Position numbers and translations under genes: made by a program | Notes under the pieces: model-generated | What the model was told of the DNA's origin: nothing | The model's database searches: none | What the model saw: only the letters and a program-made list of their open reading frames with translations | Shown: positions 53,563 through 61,783 of the stretch, in pieces | How positions within the stretch are numbered: position 1 is the first letter of the stretch | Layout: every line of letters begins with the position of its first letter | Assembly (NCBI RefSeq): GCF_016461715.1 | Contig: NZ_JAEMUI010000029.1 | Span: 1-61,783, forward strand | DNA length: 61,783 nt | Direction of reading: 5' to 3' | Source of the DNA: Marinomonas spartinae | GTDB lineage: Bacteria; Pseudomonadota; Gammaproteobacteria; Pseudomonadales; Marinomonadaceae

Positions 53563-55167
53563 TTAGTTGTCCTCCCCTGCAGTGCTGATTTTTTCTCCTC
53601 GTAGTGAGCGCATTTCGGCTGCCAATAGTGCCACTTTGTCACTCAGGGTATGGGGAATATGGCTCTCTTTTTGCCTTTTGGAGTCTGATTGTGTTTTATC
53701 ATTAGAAGTCTCAGCCAGTTCAATGAGTTGATCCGCTAGCCAAGTGCTAAAGGTATTTTCCGAGTCAATTTTCAGCCCCCATGTATGCTGGCTGCCTTCT
53801 TTTTGCCGGCAAATAGCGTGTTTTGGGTCTAGGAAAAGTTGCTCAAGTAACTTTTCCGGATGGCGTCGATTATCACGGGCGGCCTGATACACAACCCCCC
53901 ATTGGGAAGCACTTGGTCCAATAGGTATACTGGGTTCTAAAGCGTTAAGTTGACGTGCTGTTTTGTAGATTTTCTGAATGTCTGTCAGCATGGTATTTAG
54001 CCATGCTTGATGGTCCACTGCTTGTGCTTGCTGTTGTACCCGTAACCATTTTATCAAAGGACTATCAATAGTCTTCTCATTATTGATGACAGGCAGAGTG
54101 AAGCTGTCTTGAATGGCCGCTTTAAGCGAGGAACTCACACACACTTTTGCTTGTATGGCGATATGGCCCGCACCCACTTCGGTATAGCTACCAATGGGGC
54201 TCTCGAGGTGTTTAATTTGTTCAGCCGTTAAGGGGGCAATGCCGTCAAAGGTGATGACGCTACCTTGACTGATTACCTGTCGTTGGCTGTCAAAGGCCTT
54301 ACGAAAAGCGTTATAAGGACTGTATGCTCGACTGCGTAAAAAACTGTGTGAAAGGTTGAGTTCTCCTTGGGGTAGGCCAAAATGCTCTGGTCTTGGCGTT
54401 AGAGTGGGCTGCCCTGTGATTGGGTCGGTTAACGCTAGGTCAGATAAACACCAAATGGTGAGGTCGGTATCACCCACTTTGGCCATACTGGTCGGCTGAT
54501 ACGCCTCGCTTTTTAAGCGTTCTATTGTTACTCGACCATACTGAGCTGATCGAGATCGGCCCATTCGAGCTTGGCCTTCTAGAGCGTCGAGGATGTGATT
54601 GACGAGGTCTTTGGGGACATCGCTGGCTATGTCTATATGAGCTAAAAAACGTTGTCCGGATTGGATGGCTTGGTAACCAAAGAGTTGTGATTCGGCGGCA
54701 CGACCATTTGTATTATCAATGGCGGTTTTCATGCTGGCGGTTCGAATGACAGTGGCAAGGTGGCCTCTGCCTGTAATGTAGGCTTCTCTTAGTTGTTTGG
54801 GTTGTTTGTTATTATCCAGATCGTCGATATTCGGTCGAATGATATTTTGTTCAAACAAGGAGATGTCTGTGTCGCCACCATTTTTAGGTTCTTCTCCTTT
54901 AAAGTGATGTAAACATAAGGGAGAAGGGTAACTTGGACGATTATCCTTATGGACAATATAGCCATTCTGAAAGCACACTTTTCCTGAATAAAATACCTGC
55001 CATTTTTCCTCTGGTGAGCTGAGACTCTTATACAATTTGGCCGCGACTGCCCCTAGTAATAGACTACCTGGAATATAATCTAAAGAAATATGTGCGCCAC
55101 TGGTGGCAGCGTTGGCGCTGATCACCAGATCGTCTTTTAATGTGATAAGCAGAGGTATTCTTCTCAT
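53563..55167 (-). CDS. csx10: Csx10-like RAMP (Cas5-type)
   Basis: A 534-residue protein starting IPLLITLKDDLVISANA and continuing HISLDYIPGSLLLGAVAAKL, the Csx10 signature of type III-D loci, where it plays the Cas5 role gripping the crRNA 5' tag. MGRSRSAQYGRVTIE is the glycine-rich loop. The C-terminal 180 residues are mainly helical and may hold a Cas11-like part. In the Synechocystis III-D complex a Cas7, a Cas5 and a Cas11 are fused; here the Cas7 is a separate gene directly upstream. Confidence 0.8.
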   Translation of the reverse strand: MRRIPLLITLKDDLVISANAATSGAHISLDYIPGSLLLGAVAAKLYKSLSSPEEKWQVFYSGKVCFQNGYIVHKDNRPSYPSPLCLHHFKGEEPKNGGDTDISLFEQNIIRPNIDDLDNNKQPKQLREAYITGRGHLATVIRTASMKTAIDNTNGRAAESQLFGYQAIQSGQRFLAHIDIASDVPKDLVNHILDALEGQARMGRSRSAQYGRVTIERLKSEAYQPTSMAKVGDTDLTIWCLSDLALTDPITGQPTLTPRPEHFGLPQGELNLSHSFLRSRAYSPYNAFRKAFDSQRQVISQGSVITFDGIAPLTAEQIKHLESPIGSYTEVGAGHIAIQAKVCVSSSLKAAIQDSFTLPVINNEKTIDSPLIKWLRVQQQAQAVDHQAWLNTMLTDIQKIYKTARQLNALEPSIPIGPSASQWGVVYQAARDNRRHPEKLLEQLFLDPKHAICRQKEGSQHTWGLKIDSENTFSTWLADQLIELAETSNDKTQSDSKRQKESHIPHTLSDKVALLAAEMRSLRGEKISTAGEDN

Positions 55168-55805
55168 GATGCATTCCCTCTTTGATTTGTGCTTGATTCA
55201 GACAGGTTTAATTGTGCGCGCCCTAAGCCTCGGTTGCGCATGCCCCCTACATGATCAATGAGATTGATGGCTTTGTTTAAGTATTGAAATACTTGCTCAG
55301 CCTGTGAGTCGTTACAGTCAATGTCGGCATATAAAGTGAGCGGAACGGTGACCTCGATGCCCCGTAAGGACTTCTCTTTTGCAACGCCTGAATGGTGGTC
55401 TATGGCGGTTGAAAAAATGTGTCGATACAGCTCGGATTTCAGTTCAGGTTCGTTAGCTAATATCTCATAATCGCTAGAGGGTAATTGAGCATTGCTGACA
55501 GCAATTATTCCTGGCACGGTATTGAAGCGTGTCTCATTAGCGGGGTCTGTGTTTGTAGGACGAGAGCCAAAAAGCCAATCTGGCAAACTGCTTTGCCCGT
55601 GCTCTAGGATAGGAAAGTCATTAAACCAACCCCAGTCATCTGCGCGAGTGATGGCGTCTCTGAGTAGACCTTTAAGGTGACGACCATTTAAAAAAGGTAA
55701 ACCGGAAGCGTCTTTTTCTACCAAGCTATCTACATGACTACCACTGGTTCGTCCTGTGCCAGTATGCCAATAGCTGGTGATGTTTATAGTAAGCTGCTGA
55801 TGCAT
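55164..55805 (-). CDS. Cas7/Csm3-like RAMP subunit
   Basis: A 213-residue single-domain Cas7. It has TGTGRTSGSHVDSLVEKD with candidate catalytic Asp26, LPFLNGRHLKGLLRDAI, and the C-terminal GGMRNRGLGRAQLNL loop. By analogy with Csm3 it should bind crRNA and cleave target RNA. It starts one base after the cas10 stop and overlaps csx10 by four bases. Confidence 0.85.
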   Translation of the reverse strand: MHQQLTINITSYWHTGTGRTSGSHVDSLVEKDASGLPFLNGRHLKGLLRDAITRADDWGWFNDFPILEHGQSSLPDWLFGSRPTNTDPANETRFNTVPGIIAVSNAQLPSSDYEILANEPELKSELYRHIFSTAIDHHSGVAKEKSLRGIEVTVPLTLYADIDCNDSQAEQVFQYLNKAINLIDHVGGMRNRGLGRAQLNLSESSTNQRGNAS

Positions 55806-57440
55806 TTAGACCTCCTTTTCAATGGATTGGCTAGGTAGCGCAGTGATTGTCAATAAATCGATTAATGGGCTTTTTCGTGTATGTTTATCAAAGGGCAGAG
55901 CGTCGAGCGCTTCTAAATCACACAATGAAGCGAGTTGGCTATCGAAATCGGTTAAGTATGACGAAGAGGTCTCGGCGGCAATCTCTCGCCAACGTTTGTA
56001 GCGCCTGTGAGCTTTAGATGGACTGTCTTTTAAGAGGCTGGCAACTTCACGTAAGCCATTACGATTGAGTTTATTTTCTCCAAATAGTTTTGCCATGGTT
56101 TGTAATGTGGCTAAGTTCGCTAGGCCGTCTTTAAACCCATAACATCCTAGTGACAATTCATGGGTTTGACCATTTACAGGAATTTGCCACTCATGTTCGC
56201 GAACGCTTCTTACGTCTTCAATCATGGTCGCGGCGACTTGATGGAAGCTGATGGAAGAAGGAATACAATCTAGCTCAGTGTTGTTTGTTTGCCATTGTCG
56301 AGATTGTTTTTTGGCTTCTTTACACAAGGATTCGACTAAATCGTGGGCTTGTAAAAAAGGTTGATTGGATTTGATAAAACACACACCTGCACAAGCCGTA
56401 AGTGTTTTTAGTCGTGTTAATTTGAGTGTTTTTCCCTCTACTGTTAGTTCGTCTTTACCGCCAAGTTTGCTTTTAACGGTGTCGTAAAGGGGCGATAAAT
56501 ATTGTTGTGTTTGTTCTTCAAAGGCGAGACAAAAGGCTTGAGTAAAGGGGATGGCTAAGTCTGCACGTACGAGAATAGTTAGATCATCACCGCCTAGTAC
56601 CAAAGGCCGTGCTGGGATCATGCTCTCGTCATTTTTTCTCGCATCCAACAGGACGTTGGTGGCGATTTGTGCTGCCTTTTGCATTGCCTTTTCGAGGCTT
56701 TTCGAAAATTCTTGATACAGCTCAATATAGGTGTGTTCATTCGCCGTTTTCTCGACAATATGTCTGACAGCGGTATTGAGTACTCTGAGCAACTCTCCTA
56801 AGCCATTACCATCGGCATGAATAAGTGCAATGGAGCGGTCATTGTTAATAAAGGGAAAGTCACCGCTGTCTGTATCAAGGTTTGTTGGCCAATACTGGTC
56901 AGGGGCGTCGGAAAATTTTCTTGTTAAGCTGGATCGGTTGAGCGTTTTTTGTTTGATTTGCGTGGCTTCGTCTATCCATTCCTTGCGAGATTCACTCCAA
57001 GCGACGGCAGGGTTGGCGGTTCTAGGTGAGCGGCGCACCAATGGACCTGCGATGGGAAATTTAGTAGACAGTCGGTTGCGTTGTTCGGCGAGCCGTTCAA
57101 AGCCGTCTTTCATAGCGTCCATAATGCTATTGGCGGTGCTGAGTACTTGCACGACCTCGACACTGGGAAAGTGTTTTCGTACATAAAGTGACCATAGTTG
57201 GCTAAGGTCTTTGGCATGATCTGCTGAGTTTAATATGGCGTAAATCGAGCCGCCTGCTCGGCGTGAAAACCAGATGTCTTTATTTTCTTCTAGTCCTAAA
57301 GTGGTAAAAACCTCCTCCAATGGCTTATTGCATAAGGCATCAAGTTGATCACTGGCGGCGACCATGTCGCGAAGTTTTCCGCCTTCAAAGAGGTACTTTT
57401 GTATTGCTCGGGCTTCAAATAAATAAACGGTGCTGGGCAT
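55806..57440 (-). CDS. cas10: Cas10, HD-less, with intact cyclase palm
   Basis: A 544-residue large subunit. It begins directly with VYLFEARAIQKYLFEGGKLR, the start of the first palm region, so the N-terminal HD nuclease of many Cas10 proteins is missing. The active palm is intact: Asp210 in IHADGNGLGELL and GGDD at 283-286. It should therefore make cyclic oligoadenylates on target RNA binding but not cut DNA. Two CARF-type genes and a csx16 precede it in the same direction, consistent with this. Confidence 0.93.
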   Translation of the reverse strand: MPSTVYLFEARAIQKYLFEGGKLRDMVAASDQLDALCNKPLEEVFTTLGLEENKDIWFSRRAGGSIYAILNSADHAKDLSQLWSLYVRKHFPSVEVVQVLSTANSIMDAMKDGFERLAEQRNRLSTKFPIAGPLVRRSPRTANPAVAWSESRKEWIDEATQIKQKTLNRSSLTRKFSDAPDQYWPTNLDTDSGDFPFINNDRSIALIHADGNGLGELLRVLNTAVRHIVEKTANEHTYIELYQEFSKSLEKAMQKAAQIATNVLLDARKNDESMIPARPLVLGGDDLTILVRADLAIPFTQAFCLAFEEQTQQYLSPLYDTVKSKLGGKDELTVEGKTLKLTRLKTLTACAGVCFIKSNQPFLQAHDLVESLCKEAKKQSRQWQTNNTELDCIPSSISFHQVAATMIEDVRSVREHEWQIPVNGQTHELSLGCYGFKDGLANLATLQTMAKLFGENKLNRNGLREVASLLKDSPSKAHRRYKRWREIAAETSSSYLTDFDSQLASLCDLEALDALPFDKHTRKSPLIDLLTITALPSQSIEKEV

Positions 57441-57517
57441 ATTCTTTTCCCTTCCCTAGTCGTGTTTTTAACTACATTTAATGTAATGTGCTATTGTGTT
57501 GATCAATGACTGACAAG

Positions 57518-58447
57518 TTAATAGGTATTGATGTCTAACGTGTGCGACTCTTTGCTATTGGTATCTGTATAGTGTAGAAAAATGCCCTTGCTACCCGATA
57601 CCGCCGCTAATGAGGCTGACATGGAGGCCTTACCGCCCGTTACATCAATCACCAGTTTATCTTGCAGGTAGTTTGGGTTTTCTTCTTTTTTCTCTTTTTC
57701 AATAGTATCCATAATGTTTAGACACGTTTTAGCAAAGATTCTTGGGTCATCAGATGGGATTCCTTTTTGTATTTTTGACTTTATATCTTCATCGATTTCC
57801 CATTTGGTATCGAGGTGAGTGACAATTTCGATATTTCTTGTTGAGTTATGAAAATAACGATCTACAAATTTTTTAAATGTATCTACTTGATTGAATGACC
57901 CAGAATTTTTATTCTCTTTACCTTCAGAATTAATTTCATCCCTTGTCGAAAGCAAAATAACTTTATGAACATTAGGGTAGTTACAAATCGCATTTAATGT
58001 CATAAGCCAATTGCAATTGAATTTTGACTTCCACAGATCGCTAAAATCATTTTCAGGTTTAAGGTATTTTATTTCTTCTGAAAACCTTAAGTGATCAAAA
58101 CTATTTCCACTTTTATCACTATAATTTGATAAAGGCATAATCAAAACCTCTCTCCGTTTCCTGTTGGGATCAAAATCATCGGCATCATATTTCTCTGAAA
58201 AAGACGTTTTTTTTCCTTTTATATAAAATACCAAAAGGCCAAATACAGAAACTAGAAGAGCTGCTATATTAAATATCAGATCGCTTTGAAATCTTAAAAG
58301 AGTGATGTCTTTAACTATTTCTAAAGAAGTATCTATCATCCAGCTAATAAAGCTAAGTATTAATAGAACATAAAGAATACCTCCAGGATCTCTGCCAATA
58401 ACTTGAGCTAAGCCCTCTTTAATTTTCACATTCGACCGATTCGGCAT
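57518..58447 (-). CDS. Membrane-anchored CARF protein, possible TM-CARF effector
   Basis: A 309-residue protein with two N-terminal hydrophobic helices (about 23-41 and 57-76) followed by a soluble region. Residues of about 98-300 look like a CARF domain: VLIMPLSNYSD, VHKVILLSTRDE and the ligand-binding DVTGGKASMSASLAA (268-282). No nuclease motif is visible, so the membrane part is the likely effector, as in Cam1. The ATG at 58447 is chosen because GAGGA lies six bases upstream; the alternative at 58453 overlaps the csx16 stop. A 77-bp gap separates it from cas10. Confidence 0.75.
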   Translation of the reverse strand: MPNRSNVKIKEGLAQVIGRDPGGILYVLLILSFISWMIDTSLEIVKDITLLRFQSDLIFNIAALLVSVFGLLVFYIKGKKTSFSEKYDADDFDPNRKRREVLIMPLSNYSDKSGNSFDHLRFSEEIKYLKPENDFSDLWKSKFNCNWLMTLNAICNYPNVHKVILLSTRDEINSEGKENKNSGSFNQVDTFKKFVDRYFHNSTRNIEIVTHLDTKWEIDEDIKSKIQKGIPSDDPRIFAKTCLNIMDTIEKEKKEENPNYLQDKLVIDVTGGKASMSASLAAVSGSKGIFLHYTDTNSKESHTLDINTY

Positions 58448-58449
58448 GA

Positions 58450-58746
58450 TCATTCCTCAATTTTAGTGAGTTTAAATTCGCTAATCTTTGGTTCGCATTG
58501 TTCCATAACTGTTATTGAAAGCTCTTTTCCTCTTTGTTCGCTTGGAATAGTTAATTCTAAATGGAGATATTTTCCCCCTCGTTCACAAACTTCTGCGGCA
58601 ATATGGACAGGCAAGGTGCCAATAACGGTATCGCCTGGCTGAATTAGGTTACTGTCAAAGTGATCGATGACTTTATCAACCTGGGTCTGTTGTTTAATCC
58701 ATGTGATGGCCGCAGGATGCCGGCTGACTAAATATCGAGTAGGCAT
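58450..58746 (-). CDS. csx16: Csx16 (VVA1548 family)
   Basis: A 98-residue protein matching Csx16, a family first named from a Vibrio vulnificus type III locus: RYLVSRHPAAITWIKQQ, HFDSNLIQPGDTVIGTLPVH and ERGGKYLHLELTIP. Recent work connects the family to cyclic-oligoadenylate breakdown, so it could act as an off-switch for the adjacent effectors. It lies between the two CARF genes. Confidence 0.85.
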   Translation of the reverse strand: MPTRYLVSRHPAAITWIKQQTQVDKVIDHFDSNLIQPGDTVIGTLPVHIAAEVCERGGKYLHLELTIPSEQRGKELSITVMEQCEPKISEFKLTKIEE

Positions 58747-58754
58747 AATAGTTT

Positions 58755-59879
58755 TTATTCCCCTTCAACCCATTGTTTTAGACGGCTGGTGAGGTGTCTT
58801 AGTTGAGTACCACTGACCACTTCTAGATCATATAAGCCAGCTCGCTTATGAGCGCTGGTGGGAATATCAGACAAAGTAACTATCATGCCTTTTACTTCTT
58901 CTCCGAGTGCATTTGAAAGGGCTTCTAGTTTGTAAATCATTTGATTAGCGGGGACTATTTTGTCGGCAAGATAGGAGGTTTTTACTTCGATAAGGTACAG
59001 TTGGTTATCGGCAAGAAACACTACATCTAATTCATTCTTTATCTCTTCTTTGTAGCTTATTTCTAAGCCTAAACGAATATCTTGAATCTGAGGTATGTTC
59101 GTTTTGAGTCTACGTACTTGTTCATAGACAAAGAGTTCCATCCACCCTCCATTACAAAAAAACCGACAGGCTTCATTGGAGAAAGTGACCGTTTTGTGTT
59201 TGCATTTGATAAGGTTATGTTCTTGTAAGTCCAAGAGTAGGGGAAAAAGCTGACTCTGTTGCCAGTGACGATCTAGTTTGGAGTAGTAGGCTGAACTGCT
59301 GGTGGATGGATCATCTCTTATCGCTGAACTTGCTAGTCTATTGAGAGAGCGGAAAAGGGGATAAATAGAAGGAGACTGAATCCAAGTTTCAACCAATCTG
59401 CCTAGCTCTTTGGTAATTGGGATACCTAAACCATGACTGAGTAATTTTATCTGATGAACACGAAAGTAGGCTTTTAAGCTGGCTAAATCAGCAACATTTT
59501 TGCTTGGCCTATCGCTAGGAATGAGCCATTGCTGGTGGTCATCTTCATCAATAAGATAGCATTCTATGTTTTTTTGTGTTGCCCACTGAAATAGTTGTAA
59601 TGTGTTAAGCCTAGAGCCAGTGCTTAGGTTCAACAGAATTTTCTGTGCATTTATTTCCTCTAGAACGTGTTCTAATCTTGAAAAATCGGCCGGATTGGCT
59701 TTGGCCGGCCATTCTAAGACGAATGGATGTTCTCCCGCATTGACTAAGCTTCGCTTTATATCCGCTTCCTCACTGATGTCTCCTAATACAAGCAGTTGTG
59801 CTTTATTATGCTGTATAAGGAGAGGGGTATAATTTTTAAAGTTATCTTCCCCCCATAAGCAAATGTGTAGCTCTATCAT
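58755..59879 (-). CDS. Card1/Can2-like CARF nuclease (DUF1887 family)
   Basis: A 374-residue protein. Residues 1-140 resemble a CARF domain (LLVLGDIS, then LLNLSTGSRLNTLQLFQWAT); a middle helical linker follows; the C-terminus has a PD-(D/E)XK nuclease with Asp285 (NELDVVFLA) and Glu298-x-Lys300 (LYLIEVKTS). Card1 and Can2 of this family cut single-stranded DNA or RNA when cyclic tetra-adenylate binds. It is the first gene of the operon. The ATG at 59879 has AAAGGA seven bases upstream; a TTG two codons earlier is too close to that site. Confidence 0.85.
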   Translation of the reverse strand: MIELHICLWGEDNFKNYTPLLIQHNKAQLLVLGDISEEADIKRSLVNAGEHPFVLEWPAKANPADFSRLEHVLEEINAQKILLNLSTGSRLNTLQLFQWATQKNIECYLIDEDDHQQWLIPSDRPSKNVADLASLKAYFRVHQIKLLSHGLGIPITKELGRLVETWIQSPSIYPLFRSLNRLASSAIRDDPSTSSSAYYSKLDRHWQQSQLFPLLLDLQEHNLIKCKHKTVTFSNEACRFFCNGGWMELFVYEQVRRLKTNIPQIQDIRLGLEISYKEEIKNELDVVFLADNQLYLIEVKTSYLADKIVPANQMIYKLEALSNALGEEVKGMIVTLSDIPTSAHKRAGLYDLEVVSGTQLRHLTSRLKQWVEGE

Positions 59880-59984
59880 TGGCAATCCTTTGATTTTCTG
59901 TATTTAGATAAACATTTACAAAATTTAATTTATATGAATTTATACTCTATTCAAAGAAATAATTTTATCTCAAAGGAGATGTTG

Positions 59985-60773
59985 CTATTTTCCTAAAACG
60001 ACTAGTCTGGCATGCTTCACAGAAAATGCTCCGGCTGCTTCTTGGTTAGCTTGTCTGGCAATATCGATTGCTTTAGGCAAGATCAAAAAGTAGGTGTAGG
60101 CATATTGATTAATTTTTTTGCCACGGAACATATTGCTATTAAGTTGGAAGGCTTGTAAATCCACACTTAGGACCAGGCTGTGTCTATCAGGCGCCTTACC
60201 AAAAAATGTGCCTAACTCATGTACACTACCAAAAGCGGATTTTAGGCTTTTCTCATCCGTACTTTTTAAATAAGCATAGAAACTAACACCGCTGTGTTTA
60301 TCATCAGCAACAGACTCTATTCGCTTTGTAGTGAATTGACCGGAGACGAAGGGCATGGCTTCTTTATGGCTCGAAGAGCCATTTTGGCAGCCTGTTGATT
60401 TAGGTAAGTCGTGCCTGAACCTATATTCTGCACAACCAAATTGCTTCACAACATTACTTAGGACTTGAACAAAGCCATGTGAGGCCAGTTTATTTTGCAT
60501 ATAGAGACCACCGTAGACTGATTTTGGGAAGAGATATTGCTCCATATCTTTGATATTACTTGTATAGGCAAGTGGTATCATAGTGGCTTTCTCTATGGCT
60601 CTGGATACATTGCTAGGCTTTGCAGAAACAGATTCTCCCGATGGCCATAGAATGGCATTGGAGAACCTTGGGTAGTTTCCGGAGTGGTATGACTCTGCTT
60701 TGATTTCATAAGAAAAAAAGGCAAGTAACACTCCTATAATTACAGATAGTTTTTTAAAAGAATCAATAAACAT
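59985..60773 (-). CDS. Unrecognised secreted protein
   Basis: A 262-residue protein with a clear signal peptide (IGVLLAFFSYEIKAES, cleavage after KAE or nearby). The mature part has two cysteines in the middle (FGCAEYRFRHDLPKSTGCQN), suited to a disulfide, and ends in a basic AFSVKHARLVVLGK. I do not recognise a family. It lies upstream of the cas operon on the same strand, 106 bp away, and 45 bp after the TPR-like gene. Whether it belongs with the CRISPR locus is unknown. Confidence 0.7.
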   Translation of the reverse strand: MFIDSFKKLSVIIGVLLAFFSYEIKAESYHSGNYPRFSNAILWPSGESVSAKPSNVSRAIEKATMIPLAYTSNIKDMEQYLFPKSVYGGLYMQNKLASHGFVQVLSNVVKQFGCAEYRFRHDLPKSTGCQNGSSSHKEAMPFVSGQFTTKRIESVADDKHSGVSFYAYLKSTDEKSLKSAFGSVHELGTFFGKAPDRHSLVLSVDLQAFQLNSNMFRGKKINQYAYTYFLILPKAIDIARQANQEAAGAFSVKHARLVVLGK

Positions 60774-60818
60774 AATTGTGTGGTGCCTTTTTTAATTTAT
60801 CTAAAAGTTATAGACTGC

Positions 60819-61783
60819 TTAGGTTCTTGTGATGACATTATGTATTCCTTTTGAAATCCATACATTTGCTTCATCTAAATATTTTTTAGCATCAGAGTTA
60901 GGTTCACTTGCTTTTGATAAATATTTTTCAAATAGGCTAGCTGCAGTAGAATAATTTCCAAGCATATATTCACAATATGCTATGTTATAGGTTAGAATAT
61001 TGTTATTTGGTAGTTTTTTGTATAGGTCTTCATAGGATTTTTTAGCTAGACTTATGCTTTTTTCTGAAGCTATATTAAATGCTTCCTCCATTTTTTTTTG
61101 ATTATTTGATGATAGATTTGTATCTTTTTTGATGAGGTCATTTGGTCGATCTACTACTTTTGGAATAAAGTTATTAGTGATCTCATTACCTGCATCTATA
61201 CTTGCCTTATAGGCTAAATGTTTTGCAGATTCAGGTGTACTCATATAGTCTTCACATGCAGTATCTTGCTTTGAAGAGTTGAACCTTCTGACAGTTATTC
61301 TTTTACCTTTCGAATCCAAAATCGAATATTTTCCAAAAACTGTTGCAATAGTTTTAGTGCAATCTACAGTATATTTTACTCCTTGAGAAGAATCGCATGT
61401 TCTAATTAATCCACTTCCTGGACATTTTATTCTATATTCTTTTATTGCAAATTGTTCAATTTTAGGCTTTTCTATTTCCACAGAAAAAATGGCATAGCTT
61501 TTATCTATTTTTTTCGATTTTTCATAAAAACTAACAGAATTAAAGTATGATTTATTCCCTACTTTAGAATTTTTTAAATTATATTCAATGGTTTCAATTG
61601 TGGTGTTTTTATTGTCTACGTTACTTTTTATTTCAATGTTTCTGTATTTAGCTAATGTCGTTTCATTTGGTGGTTCTATAGCTTTTATTGTATCTGTAAA
61701 CAACATTGTTACACTTTCTGTCAGTCGAGATAAATTAAATTTTTCTTTCAAACTGGATAGATTGAATTTTTCTAATGACCCAC
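60819..61783 (-). CDS. Unrecognised protein with TPR-like C-terminus, 5' end outside the window
   Basis: The frame is open to the window edge, so the true start is not visible; a TTG at 61751 is inside the frame. About 320 residues can be read. The visible start repeats a short motif (LEKFNLSSLKEKFNLSRL). The middle has four cysteines (IKCPGSGLIRTCDSSQG, YTVDCTKTI, DTACEDYM). The C-terminal third contains TPR-like helices (NNILTYNIAYCEYMLGNYST, then AASLFEKYLSKASEPNSDAK). Codon use is markedly AT-rich compared with the cas genes, suggesting separate origin. Confidence 0.65.
   Translation of the reverse strand, partial: GSLEKFNLSSLKEKFNLSRLTESVTMLFTDTIKAIEPPNETTLAKYRNIEIKSNVDNKNTTIETIEYNLKNSKVGNKSYFNSVSFYEKSKKIDKSYAIFSVEIEKPKIEQFAIKEYRIKCPGSGLIRTCDSSQGVKYTVDCTKTIATVFGKYSILDSKGKRITVRRFNSSKQDTACEDYMSTPESAKHLAYKASIDAGNEITNNFIPKVVDRPNDLIKKDTNLSSNNQKKMEEAFNIASEKSISLAKKSYEDLYKKLPNNNILTYNIAYCEYMLGNYSTAASLFEKYLSKASEPNSDAKKYLDEANVWISKGIHNVITRT

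Noticed and set aside
53562..53642. Longer N-terminus for the double Cas7 starting inside csx10
   Set aside because: The extra 27 residues do not resemble the family, and a strong ribosome site (GGGGAGGA) directly precedes the ATG at 53561.
46269..59879. The cas operon as a recently inserted mobile element
   Set aside because: No integrase, transposase, attachment-site repeat or tRNA was found in the window, so mobility is not supported here.

Overview
The window looks like chromosome from a marine gammaproteobacterium of the Oceanospirillales, most likely Marinomonas or a close relative. This is inferred from gene content: a TRAP transporter, fdsGBAD formate dehydrogenase, many chemoreceptors and LysR regulators, and a Cas6-RT-Cas1 CRISPR locus like those known from Marinomonas and Vibrio. 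No rRNA, tRNA or insertion sequence was seen.

Left part (1-13.0 kb): nitroreductase, sstT, a dctPQM TRAP transporter with its own Cache-domain sensor kinase and LuxR-type regulator (probably a carboxylate or 2-oxoacid uptake and sensing unit), then the minus-strand NAD-dependent formate dehydrogenase operon fdsG-fdsB-fdsA-fdsD. From 13.5 to 18 kb come an orphan Phd-like antitoxin, the operon dgt / Vat-like acetyltransferase / GFA protein / tag, and a toxin-antitoxin pair whose toxin is frameshifted and which is followed by a degenerate second copy of the tag 3' end.

Middle part (18-44.7 kb): regulators, efflux pumps, signalling and repair. It holds two LysR/MFS divergent pairs, a LysR/MATE pair, a DUF917 gene followed by a large hybrid kinase and a REC-GGDEF cyclase, a truncated GntR gene, GST, TauE/SafE, YpfH-like esterase, two chemoreceptors, Ada, leuA, an AraC regulator, a radical-SAM gene under a consensus LexA box, and an FMN riboswitch in front of a RibN-like riboflavin transporter.

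Right part (44.8-61.8 kb): an 18-repeat CRISPR array and a minus-strand type III cas operon, best described as III-D-like. In transcription order: Card1/Can2-like CARF nuclease, Csx16, a membrane-anchored CARF protein, Cas10 without an HD domain but with an intact cyclase palm, a Cas7, Csx10, a double Cas7, a Csx19-like protein, a large TIGR03986-like RAMP with a helical tail, a Cas6-RT-Cas1 fusion and Cas2. The array is read on the minus strand from a leader next to cas2. That leader carries a perfect rrn-type boxA and an IHF-like site, and the array ends at a minus-strand intrinsic terminator. The working model is RNA-derived spacer acquisition by Cas6-RT-Cas1/Cas2, RNA-guided detection by the Cas10/Cas7 complex, cyclic oligoadenylate signalling, and two effectors (a soluble nuclease and a membrane protein) possibly tempered by Csx16. 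Two features stand out. At least five of 17 spacers end in strong inverted repeats, always at the leader-proximal end. The leader-proximal repeat has lost 9 bp that include one arm of its hairpin. Two unrecognised genes, one secreted and one with TPR-like helices, lie upstream of the operon.
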